Shown here one piece after another: positions 50,892 to 59,796 of a stretch of DNA of 64,000 bases (position 1 is the first letter of the stretch; each line of letters begins with the position of its first letter). The DNA is taken from positions 1-64,000 of the forward strand of contig NZ_PGFA01000001.1 of NCBI RefSeq assembly GCF_002797555.1, written 5' to 3'. The notes below the pieces were generated by a model that had not been told where the DNA came from, did not search any database, and saw only the letters and a program-made list of their open reading frames with translations. Origin of the DNA: Hymenobacter chitinivorans DSM 11115 (GTDB lineage Bacteria > Bacteroidota > Bacteroidia > Cytophagales > Hymenobacteraceae). The position numbers and the translations under genes are program-made.

Positions 50892-51597
50892 CCCCACCGC
50901 CCCCAACCAGCCCCCGCTCTGGGAAGTGCAGCGGGCCCGGCTCGAATCCTTCGGCAAGGCCCAGGTCAACTTCGACCTGGAGCGCACGGCCGAGTACACC
51001 GCCGAAAACGGCTGGCGCATCGACGACTACGAAATCGAGCTGCCCGGGGAGGCGCCCGGCCCGCCCGAAGCGCACGGCTCCTGGCAGGCGGGCCAAACGA
51101 TTCTGCGCAACTACACCTTCCCGCCCTCCGACCTCATTACCGGCATCTTCGTGCCCGATGCGCCCCTGGAAAACCGCACGATGGTCTTACGGGGCCAGTT
51201 CTTGTTTTTCACCTTCTGGTTTGGGGTGCGCATCGGCGGCGTCACGGACGAAACCCGCGCCCTGCCCGACGGCACCCAGGAGCAAGTGTGGGGCTACAAC
51301 TACCGCACCCTGGAAGGCCACTTCGAGCGGGGGCAGATTGAATTTACCATCCACAAAAACCTGGCAACCGGCCGCGTCGTGTTTCACATCCACGCTTTTT
51401 CCCAGGTAGGCCGCATCCGCAACCCGTTTTACTGGCTGGGCTTCAAGCTGTTTGGCCGGATGCTGCAGCGGCGCTTCGCCCACGAGTCGCTGAAGCGGCT
51501 CCGGGCGCAGGTTGTGGAAATGCTCGAAACCGGCACTACGGCCAACCGCGCATCCGACGCTGCTCGTCCCGTATCTGCTGCCGCACTTCCTGAATAA
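50884..51597 (+). CDS. DUF1990 family protein
   Basis: 237 residues from ATG 50884, which overlaps the previous stop (ATGCCTAA). DUF1990 features are visible: GWRIDDYEIELPGE, LRNYTFPPSDLITGIF, GYNYRTLEGHFERGQIEFTIHK and the late IHAFSQVGRIRNPFYWLGFKLFGRMLQRRF. Function is unknown. DUF1990 genes often sit near membrane-lipid or coenzyme genes. Its 3-prime end overlaps the convergent GT39 gene by 62 bp. Confidence 0.75.
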   Translation: MPNPTAPNQPPLWEVQRARLESFGKAQVNFDLERTAEYTAENGWRIDDYEIELPGEAPGPPEAHGSWQAGQTILRNYTFPPSDLITGIFVPDAPLENRTMVLRGQFLFFTFWFGVRIGGVTDETRALPDGTQEQVWGYNYRTLEGHFERGQIEFTIHKNLATGRVVFHIHAFSQVGRIRNPFYWLGFKLFGRMLQRRFAHESLKRLRAQVVEMLETGTTANRASDAARPVSAAALPE

Positions 51598-53107
51598 TGG
51601 CCGCGTCGGGCCCGCGCAGCAAGTACACGGCCGTACCTTTTTCGCGGGCCAGCGGGTTTTGCACCCGACCCACCAGGGTGGCGGCTTTGAAGTGAATGGC
51701 GTCGTCGGCTTCCAGCGGGTCTTCCGTCACCAGCATTACTGTTTGCAGGCCTTCCAGCGGCGGAAACCAGTACACGTAGTCGGCGTTGTAGGATACGGCG
51801 GCGGGCATGCGGCCGTGGTTGTAGAAGTTCAGGGCCCCGGCCTCGCCGTAGTTGTCGGTGATAATAATCAGGTGTTGCCGCTCGGCGGGCGTGAGCTGCC
51901 GGTAGCCTTGCAGGGCCAGATTCGCCATTTCCCGCCAGCTAATCATGTCGGCGAAGTCCTGGGGCAGGGCGTGGTTTCGGCCGTCTTCCCAGCGCAGCAA
52001 CCCCAGTTTTTCGTAGGGACCCGGGCTTTGCCGGATCTGTTCGGGCGACTGGAGCGGAAAGGCCACGCGCAGCATGGGCAAAAACAGCACGGCAATAAGC
52101 ACCAGCAGCGCCGGCCGCAGGTAGCGCCACCGCCCGGTTTGCCAGCTGTACTCCAAATACACGCTGCCCACGGCCAGCAAAATCGGGTACACGCCAACGG
52201 CGTAGTAGCTCTTGGCGTGCATCAAGGTAAACCAGGCCAGCGTAAACAGTACCGCCCAGCCCACAAACCGGTAGGGCCGCAACGGCCGGTAGCGCACCAG
52301 ACCCACGCCGGCCGCCACCAGCACCACCACGCTGTTGAAAAAGAACAGCAGCTGCTCCTTAAGAAAATCGGCCCGGTCGACGTGCACCAGCTGGCTTTGC
52401 TGCAACTCCCGCATGTGCCAGAGCACCGGCCAGTGGTGCTGGTACTGCCAGAATAGGTTGGGCAAAAACACCAGCAGCGCCACCAGCACCGCCAGATAGG
52501 TGCGGGGCAGCAGCAGCAACCGGCGCTGGGTCGTGAGCAGCAGGGCCGGAACCATACCGGCAGCCCAGAATACGAGGTTATACTTGTTGAGCATGCCCAG
52601 GCCCACGGCCCCGCCCAGCAGCACCGGCCAGCGCCAGTGCGCGTCGCGCACCATGCGCAGCAGGCAGTAGTAGGCCGCCGTCCAGGCCAGCACGTCGAAA
52701 GAGTTGGGTTGAAACAGCAGGTTCAGGCGCAACACGACCGAAAACAGCACGGCCGTAGCGGCCAGAACCTTGGCGTAGAGGCCCCCGCCCAGCTCGTGCA
52801 CCGCCGCCCACACCACGGCCAGCGTCAGGGCCCCAAACAGGGCCGGAAAGAAATGCACCCAGCCTTCGGTGTTGCCCAGCAGCTGAATCAGGCCCGCCAC
52901 CCAGGCCGAAAGCGGGGGCACCGACACGTAGCCGGCCGCCAGGTGGTTGCCCTGGTCGAGGTGGAGGAATTCGTCGCGGTGCAGCTCGTAAATAGGGTGC
53001 GTCACCAGGTACTGCAGCCCGATTTTGACGATGACAAAGAGCAGGAGCCAGCCCCGGTACGGCTTGGCAGCGGGTTGGGAAGCAGAGACGAGCATGGCAG
53101 AAATCAT
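51536..53107 (-). CDS. GT39/ArnT-like membrane glycosyltransferase
   Basis: 523 residues (an alternative ATG lies at 53095). The first helix and the catalytic-loop motif YELHRDEFLHLDQGNHLAAGYVSVPPL match the dolichyl/undecaprenyl-phosphate mannosyltransferase (GT39) and ArnT group, with the acidic pair in HRDE. Ten or more spans follow, then a C-terminal soluble domain (about 390-520) containing QHLIIITDNYGEAGALNFYN. It transfers sugars to a surface polymer or lipid A. The acceptor is unknown. It overlaps the DUF1990 gene tail to tail. Confidence 0.88.
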   Translation of the reverse strand: MISAMLVSASQPAAKPYRGWLLLFVIVKIGLQYLVTHPIYELHRDEFLHLDQGNHLAAGYVSVPPLSAWVAGLIQLLGNTEGWVHFFPALFGALTLAVVWAAVHELGGGLYAKVLAATAVLFSVVLRLNLLFQPNSFDVLAWTAAYYCLLRMVRDAHWRWPVLLGGAVGLGMLNKYNLVFWAAGMVPALLLTTQRRLLLLPRTYLAVLVALLVFLPNLFWQYQHHWPVLWHMRELQQSQLVHVDRADFLKEQLLFFFNSVVVLVAAGVGLVRYRPLRPYRFVGWAVLFTLAWFTLMHAKSYYAVGVYPILLAVGSVYLEYSWQTGRWRYLRPALLVLIAVLFLPMLRVAFPLQSPEQIRQSPGPYEKLGLLRWEDGRNHALPQDFADMISWREMANLALQGYRQLTPAERQHLIIITDNYGEAGALNFYNHGRMPAAVSYNADYVYWFPPLEGLQTVMLVTEDPLEADDAIHFKAATLVGRVQNPLAREKGTAVYLLRGPDAAIIQEVRQQIRDEQRRMRGWP

Positions 53108-53261
53108 GAAGCAGCCGGACGAAGCGCCGGCCCCGTAGGCGGGCCAAGATAAGCACCGGCGGCGTCCACTGCGGAAATCAGGCGGCCTGGTTTTCGGGCC
53201 GTCGTCTTTGCCTGTGGCCCACTTGCTGCTCGGTCCGGGGTTGGGCCCACCCCTAAAAAAC

Positions 53262-53296
53262 CAGCGCCCGGACCTGGCGGGCAGGTCCGGGCGCTG
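53262..53296 (-). terminator. Terminator of the PIG-L gene
   Basis: A perfect 15-bp stem (CAGCGCCCGGACCTG) with a 5-nt loop. On the minus strand it is followed by TTTTTT, which places it downstream of 53318-54484. Confidence 0.9.
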
Positions 53297-53317
53297 AATC
53301 GGCCGAGGAACAAGAAG

Positions 53318-54484
53318 CTAGGCCGTGGCGTGGCGCAAAGGCTCGGCTACCGCCGCGTAGCGCCGTTTCATGACTAGCAGACCCAGGAAAAAACCACCCA
53401 GCAGCAAGGACGCATACACAAACAGGTGCATGTTGTTGAAGTGCCGCTTGTGGTAGGAAATAAACTCGCTGGCCCGGTCCAGGGCCTGCATTACCATGTT
53501 CTGGTCGGCATCGGAGTGGCCGGGGGGGGAAATGTATTCGAGCGAAAACGCGCTGGCCGTCGTCGAGGTTACCGGTAGTCCATCAATGGAAGGCAGCCCG
53601 CTGGCCTGGAGGCTCACCGGGTCGTAGTAGAGGCGGTAATAGTTTTTGCCGATGAAGGCCTTGTGCCAATATTCCCAGGTGTTGTCGTAGCCGGCCTCGG
53701 TGGTGGCGCTGGCCGCCAGGGCAAACAGGGCCGACTCGTTGAGTTTTTCCTCGTTCGAAAGGTTTTCGGGGTAGAGGCCCGTAGCGTAGCCCTGAAACAG
53801 CTTGATCCGGGCTTTCAGGCCCTGACAGGCTTCCACGGCAATGGAACCGGCATTGCGGTGGTCGGGGTGGTCCTCGGGGTTGTAGCGCACATCCGGATCC
53901 AGGGCGTTCAGATGCGCATTGAGGGCCCCCTGGCTTTCAGCCAGAATAATGGCCCGCACCGTGGCCGTCAGATCGGCCCAGGTGGTGTAGGTAGCGGCCC
54001 CGTCGATTGTCTGCAAGGGCAGGGGCCGCCGGTGAAACTGGTCGAGGTGGGTGATGCTCTGCCAATCGGCCACGTCGGGCAGGCGCAGAAAGTAGTGCAC
54101 CGCATTGCGGTAGCGGTAGCGCGCTACCCGGTGCTGGTTGAAAATGCCAGTTTCTACCGGGCCCAATGCCCCGGGGCTGGACGCGGCCTGGGCTAGGTTG
54201 GAGGCGAAGCTGCTGGAGCGCAGGGCCCCGTTCTCGCGGGCCAGGTACAGCGGCAACGAGCCGTCGCCCCCCCCGCGCAGGTCCTGGTCACCGGAAGTCA
54301 GGTATATAAACACTACCCGGGTATCCGGACTGGTCAGGTCCTGATAGGCGTCCGGATTCATAAACAGCTGCCAGTCATCGGGGTGGCCGTTGACGTAAAA
54401 GGCAATGGTGGTGGCAGCCGCTGGCTTGCAGACCAGGAGCAGCAGCCCAAACACCAGGTTCCGTAGCTTCTTGTTCATCAGCAT
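53318..54484 (-). CDS. PIG-L/LmbE-type deacetylase with C-terminal membrane anchor
   Basis: 388 residues (an alternative ATG lies at 54478). After a short leader (LVFGLLLLVCKPAAAT), the zinc site appears as YVNGHPDDWQL (H34, D36, D37) and later EDHPDHRNAGSIAVEAC. This is the AHPDDE-type arrangement of N-acetylglucosaminyl-phosphatidylinositol/N-acetyl sugar deacetylases. One C-terminal membrane helix (LFVYASLLLGGFFLGLLVM) anchors it, probably with the catalytic domain outside the cytosol. Substrate is unknown. The GT39 gene just downstream suggests a glycan context. Confidence 0.85.
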   Translation of the reverse strand: MLMNKKLRNLVFGLLLLVCKPAAATTIAFYVNGHPDDWQLFMNPDAYQDLTSPDTRVVFIYLTSGDQDLRGGGDGSLPLYLARENGALRSSSFASNLAQAASSPGALGPVETGIFNQHRVARYRYRNAVHYFLRLPDVADWQSITHLDQFHRRPLPLQTIDGAATYTTWADLTATVRAIILAESQGALNAHLNALDPDVRYNPEDHPDHRNAGSIAVEACQGLKARIKLFQGYATGLYPENLSNEEKLNESALFALAASATTEAGYDNTWEYWHKAFIGKNYYRLYYDPVSLQASGLPSIDGLPVTSTTASAFSLEYISPPGHSDADQNMVMQALDRASEFISYHKRHFNNMHLFVYASLLLGGFFLGLLVMKRRYAAVAEPLRHATA

Positions 54485-54822
54485 AGGGCAAAAATGGACA
54501 GCACAGATAGGGAGAAACTAATCGAGGTGCCGTAAGGCAGTTGCCAGCGTTAAACCCTGAGCCCAAGTGGCAACTATCTCGCGTTATTTACCATGCAGTA
54601 TAACGAATATTATGCAAAAAATAAATAGAATAATACTAAAATTGAACAGTTATTTCAGGCTGCCTTTCTACTGGTAAAGCTTGCCGAAGCTCAACTGGCA
54701 GCGCTACTGCGGCTTTACCGGGGCCCTGACACAATAATTCCCGCCTCGCGTAAGCCGTACGGGCTTGCACAAGGCGGGAATCTGCGGATCAGCGGTGGGG
54801 GCAAGCCTACTGCCTAACCTTG
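54485..54822. other. AT-rich intergenic region
   Basis: It contains an AT-rich stretch (about 54595-54650) that could be the PIG-L promoter, and a hairpin ATTCCCGCCT/AGGCGGGAAT (54737-54781) with inner GCAAGCC/GGCTTAC pairing but no T-run, possibly a CotH terminator. No gene is seen. Confidence 0.55.
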
Positions 54823-56541
54823 CTAGTTGATGAGCAGCTTGTGGGTCCGGACCGACGTAGAGCTCGTCACGGTGGCTACGTGCAGACCTTTGGGCAAGGC
54901 GCCAAGCGCTATTTTCTCTTGGCGGCCCCGGCCCTGCGCCCGCAGCAGCACTTGGCCCCGCACGTTGCGGATGCAGAGTTCGTAGGGCTCGGTAGTTTCC
55001 ACTACCACGTAGTCATTGGCCGGGTTGGGGTACAGCGTGAGAGCCGGGGCCAAGCGGCCCGTGGTGGTGGCCAGCGTGGTATTGTTGCAGGGCTGGGTGA
55101 AGGCCGCGTCCAGGTACGTGAGGCGGCTTCGGAGCCAGGAGTTCATGTACGTGAGCTGGTCGAGGCCATACGTAAACTCGCCCCAGGCCAGCTGTTCGCG
55201 GGCGTACACGTTGTTGGAGCGCAGGTAGGTATGGGTAGTGGCAAACTTGGCCCGAATCTTCTCCTCCGTCAGCACGGTGGCGCGCAGCTGGGTCCAGCGC
55301 TGGCTGAGCGTGGCCCGGAAGCCGTTGGGAGAGCAGTCCTCGCGCAGCCGGTCGTAGAGTCCGTTGGTGAGTAAGTCGTCCGTCGTCGGCGAGTTGAGGC
55401 CCTGCCAATCGGTGCCGAAAACCCCGTCCAAGTCCCAGGGCACGAAGAAGTAAGGCTCCCCGGTCTTGTACTTGGCGATATACAGGTTTTTGCCCGTGTT
55501 ATCGGTGGCCCGCAGCAAATTCAGCAGAATATAATAGTCGACGGCATTATCCAGCTTGAGCCATGCTTTATAACGGCTGTAAAACTCTTCATTCGGAGTG
55601 TTCTTAACAAAGTCCACGAACGAATACAGGTTGGACCAATTAATTTCTTCCTCCGGATGTTTATACTCAAATCCACCCCACGTTTCACTGGAATTATCGT
55701 AGGGCGGCAGCTCCGTAAACGTTACGGCACCGCCCCAGTCGCTGCCTTTGTACAGCTCGCCCTTAATTCCTTTGTCGTACTTTTTTAATTTCAGCTGCTT
55801 ACGGTCTATTCGTTCCGTAAGCGCATAAATGCCCTTGTATTCGTTGTTCACAAACACTTCAACGTAGGCGGTAGCAATGCCAATTTTAGCTTCCGGCTCA
55901 CTGGCTTTATAATACAGCTGGTGAATTTCCTGCCACAGCTCATTGGCTACTTTGCTGCGCATGCGCAGGGGCTCATTGTATAAAGCCTGCAGGTTCCACT
56001 TATTGTCGGTGCGCATCTGGAGCAGGCGCGCGTCGCGGGTGGTAGCTCCGGTGGTGTCGTTCCACAGGCTGAGCTCATACGACTTTTTGGGGTAAGTCTG
56101 GGAAAAGCCCCCGCGGATTTCTACCCCCGCGTTTAGCTCCGTAACCGCGCCGTTGGGCTCCGCCAGCGTGAATTTGGCGTACGTGCTCGGGCTGTCGACG
56201 ATGGGGTTGCGGGCGTCGAGGTGAATAACCGGAAGCTGGGTAAAGTACAGGGTAAAGCGCCGGCCCTGGTTGGCGACCTGGTACGCCGAATCCGTTTCGG
56301 CCGCGTTCAGCGAACTAAGGAAAGTGTACGTCCGGTCGAGTTGCAGATGCGTTATCGGATCCAGATCCTGCGGCGTACCGGCCGTTACGCCCTTGTTGAC
56401 CAGAATGATATTTTTAGAATAATCAATGTGGTAAAAAGACTTGGCTACCGTCAAGGTATCACCACCCTTAGCATATTGCGCTGAAAGAAGAGTAGCGAGA
56501 AATAAAAAAAAGCGAACTGTAGAAGTAAAGTCTCTACTCAT
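54823..56541 (-). CDS. CotH-kinase family protein with T9SS domain
   Basis: 572 residues from ATG 56541 (signal peptide TVRFFLFLATLLSAQYAKG). The CotH fold is marked by KKSYELSLWND, MRTDNKWNLQALYNEPLRMRSKVANELWQ, YVEVFVNNEYKGIYALTERIDRKQL and PYFFVPWDLDGVFG. CotH phosphorylates proteins on the spore coat in Bacillus; extracellular members in Bacteroidota are of unknown substrate. The last 80 residues (LTLYPNPANDYVVV to THKLLIN) are a type IX sorting domain, so it is exported to the cell surface. Confidence 0.92.
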   Translation of the reverse strand: MSRDFTSTVRFFLFLATLLSAQYAKGGDTLTVAKSFYHIDYSKNIILVNKGVTAGTPQDLDPITHLQLDRTYTFLSSLNAAETDSAYQVANQGRRFTLYFTQLPVIHLDARNPIVDSPSTYAKFTLAEPNGAVTELNAGVEIRGGFSQTYPKKSYELSLWNDTTGATTRDARLLQMRTDNKWNLQALYNEPLRMRSKVANELWQEIHQLYYKASEPEAKIGIATAYVEVFVNNEYKGIYALTERIDRKQLKLKKYDKGIKGELYKGSDWGGAVTFTELPPYDNSSETWGGFEYKHPEEEINWSNLYSFVDFVKNTPNEEFYSRYKAWLKLDNAVDYYILLNLLRATDNTGKNLYIAKYKTGEPYFFVPWDLDGVFGTDWQGLNSPTTDDLLTNGLYDRLREDCSPNGFRATLSQRWTQLRATVLTEEKIRAKFATTHTYLRSNNVYAREQLAWGEFTYGLDQLTYMNSWLRSRLTYLDAAFTQPCNNTTLATTTGRLAPALTLYPNPANDYVVVETTEPYELCIRNVRGQVLLRAQGRGRQEKIALGALPKGLHVATVTSSTSVRTHKLLIN

Positions 56542-56829
56542 GTAATAAGTATTAGGGAAACAAAAAGAAAAGAAAGCAAGCAAAAAGGGAAGCGGCGCGC
56601 AGGCAAAATCATGCCACGTTTTTCTATTCCAGCCTTGATCCTAAAAATGAATAACGGTTTGACCTTGCTATTTAATAGCAAGGCTAAATAGCTCTGGTAT
56701 TTAACTCGGAATTAAAATTCAAAAAATGCTTTCCTACGGCTTGCCCCGGACGCGGCAAGCGGCAAAAAGCTAGGCTCCACCAAGGTGCCCGGGAGCATGA
56801 CCCGCCCGGCGGCGCCGGGGTTGCATGGC

Positions 56830-57348
56830 CTACTGACTAAAATAGCGGCCCTGGAAAGTGCCTTCCACCGTGAAGCGGCGGCGCTTGGTGCCGGGGCGGG
56901 CTTCGGCCTCGCAGAGCACCGCCCGGTAGGTACCCCGAATCAGGTGGCGCTGGGCATCGAGGGCCAGCACCTGTACCACCCCGTCGTTGAGGCCGCAGGC
57001 GGTAGAATAAGCCGTGGTGCGGCCCTGCCGGTAGGAGGCGTCGCGCACGTGCCCGCTCAGAATTTCCTTGAAGCGGTACTGACCCACCGTCAGCGGAAAC
57101 TGGTCGATGAGAATGGTCAGGCCCTGGTCGTCGGGGCTGTCGGTGCGCACCAGGTTCAGGCTAAGCACTTTGTTGACGCCAGTGCTGACTTCGAGGCGCG
57201 AAAAGGCCGTGTCGATGGCCACGGGCTCCCCGTTAAACTTGAGCGTGAGGCTCGTGCGGGAGCCGGCCGGCGCCGCGGGAGCCGGGCCCTGGGCCAGCGC
57301 CAGGCTACTGCCCAGGCCCAAGGCCGCTAGAAATAAACGCCACCGCAT
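56830..57348 (-). CDS. Secreted protein, unknown function
   Basis: 172 residues. ATG 57348 gives a good signal peptide (RWRLFLAALGLGSSLALAQG); an in-frame upstream start at 57513 would read through the downstream end of the next gene's region. The mature part (LTLKFNGEPVAIDTAFSRLEV then YRFKEILSGHVRD and HLIRGTYRAVLCEAEARPGTKRRRFTVEGTFQGRYF) is a beta-rich domain. It resembles DUF6252-like small exported proteins, but this is uncertain. It starts 55 bp after the serine hydrolase stop, so it may be cotranscribed with it. Confidence 0.7.
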   Translation of the reverse strand: MRWRLFLAALGLGSSLALAQGPAPAAPAGSRTSLTLKFNGEPVAIDTAFSRLEVSTGVNKVLSLNLVRTDSPDDQGLTILIDQFPLTVGQYRFKEILSGHVRDASYRQGRTTAYSTACGLNDGVVQVLALDAQRHLIRGTYRAVLCEAEARPGTKRRRFTVEGTFQGRYFSQ

Positions 57349-57403
57349 AGTGCGTACTGAAGGTGAAAGAGGAACTACCGGCGGCCGGAAAAGCCGCCGC
57401 TTC

Positions 57404-58957
57404 CTACAAACGGCTGAACAGGTAGGAATCGTACTCGATGAAGGGGTTAATGCGCATTTCCACGCTGGCCACGCGCTGACCTTCCACCTTGAATACGGCC
57501 GGGAAGATGCCATAGGTGGGGTTGGAGTAGGTAGCCCGGAATTCCTGCCCGTCCATGTAGTCCAGGGTGGCCGTCAGGTTAGGATGGTTCGAGAAGCTCA
57601 CCAGCAGCTGCTTGCCTTGCTTGGCAATGCTGATGGGCCCAAACAGCGGGTGGGAAAACTGGCCGGTGTAGGCATCCAGGGCCAGGGGCAGCTTCTTTTT
57701 CTGCGCCACGCGCTTCTGCAGCTTGGCCACGGCGGCGTAGGTTTCCTGGTCGCCGGTGCGGGCTCCCGGCAGGTAGGCGGCGCTACGGTTGGTGTAAGGC
57801 ACGCCCAGGTAGCTGTCCAGAATCTGGTAGCGCAGGGCCTCGAAAAAGCTTTGGTTGTCGTTGTTGGTCAGGATGGCAATGCCGAGCTGCTCCTCGGGCA
57901 CAAAGCACACGTTGCTGACGAAGCCCGTGGCCCCGCCCGTGTGCCAGAATACCTGGCTGCCGGCGTAGTCGGCCGAGAATACGCCCAGCCCGTAGGTCAT
58001 GTAGTGGGTGGGCAGGGCGCTGGACTTGCGGGTGGAAAGCAGGGTGTTGGGGTCCCGGGTTTTGCGCAGGGCCGCCCAGCTCATCACCTGCTTGCCCTGG
58101 TAACGGCCACTGTCGAGCTGGAACTGCATCCACTTGGCCAAGTCATTCACGCTGGAGACCATGCTGCCGCAGGGCCCGATGTTGTCGATGTGGTCGAAGG
58201 GCATCGGCGTGAGCGGGCCGAAGGTGTTGGAGTAGGGCAGGGCAATGTTAGCCCGCTTTTCGAAGCCCGCGGTGCCGGTGTAGGTATTGCTCATGCCCAG
58301 GGGCTGCAAGAAGTTCTGCTGCACGTAGTCGTCCCAGGAAGTGCCGCCGGTAACGGCCGGAATGACCAGGCCCGCGGCCACGAAACCGGCGTTGCAGTAG
58401 CCGTAGTCTTTGCGAAACTGCCCGCTGGGCTTGAGCAGGCGCATGCGCTGCACAATTTCCTGGCGGCTCAGGTCGGAGTCCCAGAAGGTGAAGTCGCCCT
58501 GGAAGGTTTTGGTGCCGAAGTGGTGACCCATCAGGTCGCGCACGGTCACCAGGCGCGTCGTCACCGAGTCGTAGAGCCGGAAGCCGGGCAGGTATTTGTC
58601 GACCCGGTCGTTGAGGGACAGTTTCTTGTCGTCTTCGAGCTTGGCCAGGGCCGTACCGGTGAAGAGCTTGGTGTTGGAGGCAATCATAAACAGCGTGTTG
58701 GCGTCCACGGGCTCAGACTTGCCCACGGCCCGCACCCCGTAGCCCTTGCTGACGACCACCTTGCCGTTTTTGATGACCACCACCGACAAGCCCGGAATCT
58801 GCCACTGCCGCATGCCCCGCTCGATGTAGCGGTCCAAGCTGTCGGTCATGAAGCGGCTGGGCGCTTTGCTCTGGGCCCAGGCCGTAGGGGCGGGGCCGGC
58901 CAGCAGGCTCAGCGTCAGGGCGGAAAAGGCAGTCAGGCGGGAAAGAAAAGGAAGCAT
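57404..58957 (-). CDS. Secreted serine hydrolase, class C beta-lactamase-like
   Basis: 517 residues from ATG 58957 (leader LSRLTAFSALTLSLLAGPAPTAWAQ). Active site S94-N-T-K97 (MIASNTKLFTG). The second motif is Y187-C-N189 (DYGYCNAGF), with Cys in place of the more usual Ser. The third motif is HTGG (FWHTGGATGF). A C-terminal DUF3471-like domain (YTGQFSHPLFGPISIAKQG) follows. It is the third hydrolase of the class in this window. The substrate is unknown, and beta-lactamase activity is not implied. Confidence 0.9.
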   Translation of the reverse strand: MLPFLSRLTAFSALTLSLLAGPAPTAWAQSKAPSRFMTDSLDRYIERGMRQWQIPGLSVVVIKNGKVVVSKGYGVRAVGKSEPVDANTLFMIASNTKLFTGTALAKLEDDKKLSLNDRVDKYLPGFRLYDSVTTRLVTVRDLMGHHFGTKTFQGDFTFWDSDLSRQEIVQRMRLLKPSGQFRKDYGYCNAGFVAAGLVIPAVTGGTSWDDYVQQNFLQPLGMSNTYTGTAGFEKRANIALPYSNTFGPLTPMPFDHIDNIGPCGSMVSSVNDLAKWMQFQLDSGRYQGKQVMSWAALRKTRDPNTLLSTRKSSALPTHYMTYGLGVFSADYAGSQVFWHTGGATGFVSNVCFVPEEQLGIAILTNNDNQSFFEALRYQILDSYLGVPYTNRSAAYLPGARTGDQETYAAVAKLQKRVAQKKKLPLALDAYTGQFSHPLFGPISIAKQGKQLLVSFSNHPNLTATLDYMDGQEFRATYSNPTYGIFPAVFKVEGQRVASVEMRINPFIEYDSYLFSRL

Positions 58958-59028
58958 GGAGCAGAAATCGAAAGCGGAAGAAAGCAGGCCGGAGGGTATC
59001 AGCCCTGAAATTGACACTATAAAACGAC

Positions 59029-59061
59029 AAAACCGCTTCTAGCCCGGGTAGAAGCGGTTTT
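59029..59061. terminator. Bidirectional terminator
   Basis: The stem AAAACCGCTTCT/AGAAGCGGTTTT with a 9-nt loop, then ATTTT. It ends the cytochrome b gene on the minus strand. Confidence 0.8.
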
Positions 59062-59100
59062 ATTTTGCTAACCCAGCCGAGTGGCCGGCCGCCGACGGGG

Positions 59101-59760
59101 CTATTTGCCGCCGTTTATCATGTCTGACACGATGCCCCGGTTCTTGGTCAGTTCGGCCCACATCACGCCCCCGAGGTGAAACCCGATAAAGGCCAGGACC
59201 AGGTACATCGTCACGTTGTGCACTTCCTTAACGGTGTGCTCGATTTTGTGCAGAAATTCCACGTCGTCGGCGAATATCAGCACCAGGCCCGTGCCGACCA
59301 TGACCGTGAGCATGAGGTAGAAGGCCAGGTAGGAGTATTTGACTAGCACCGAGTGGCGGGTGTCGCGCACATCGGCGCCCACCTGCTGGGCATACTGCCG
59401 GGCCACGCCGAGCTTGGTGGCAAACCGTTGCGCCCGGGGCTGCACAAATTCCAGCGCGATACGGAACAGCAGCAGAAACGACAAGGCCACGCCCAGGTAA
59501 ATGTGCCAGTCCCAGATGCGGTGGGAAATGATGCGCGTCAGGCCCCGCACCTGCTCCTTGCTCATCGTGACGCCCTCTTTTTGCAGCACCTCCTGAAACT
59601 GCGGCCCCACGGTCTTCATTTTTAGAATCACGAACAGGAACAGAATGGTGGTGAGCAGGCCGGAAATAACGGCCGCGCTGCCCCAGTGCCAGAGCCGTAG
59701 GCCCAGGGAATGGCGGTTGGCAACGGGCGGCGCCGTAACGGGGGCGGATTGTACTTGCAT
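59101..59760 (-). CDS. Cytochrome b/b561-like membrane subunit
   Basis: 219 residues. Four membrane spans are present, with candidate heme-ligand histidines in LRLWHWGSAAVISG, IWDWHIYLGVALSF and VHNVTMYLVLAFIGFHLGG. This layout is that of cytochrome b561 or the b-type subunit of hydrogenases and formate dehydrogenases. No catalytic partner gene is adjacent. It starts 36 bp after the aminotransferase stop. It probably moves electrons between the quinone pool and an unknown partner. Confidence 0.78.
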   Translation of the reverse strand: MQVQSAPVTAPPVANRHSLGLRLWHWGSAAVISGLLTTILFLFVILKMKTVGPQFQEVLQKEGVTMSKEQVRGLTRIISHRIWDWHIYLGVALSFLLLFRIALEFVQPRAQRFATKLGVARQYAQQVGADVRDTRHSVLVKYSYLAFYLMLTVMVGTGLVLIFADDVEFLHKIEHTVKEVHNVTMYLVLAFIGFHLGGVMWAELTKNRGIVSDMINGGK

Positions 59761-59796
59761 GGAGGAAAGCGGTGGAGAAAGTAGGCGAAAAACAGC

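Noticed and set aside
57107..59008. Open frame of about 630 codons on the plus strand opposite the serine hydrolase
   Set aside because: It is a shadow of the hydrolase with its three catalytic motifs on the minus strand. The plus-strand translation is His/Gly/Val-rich with no domain.
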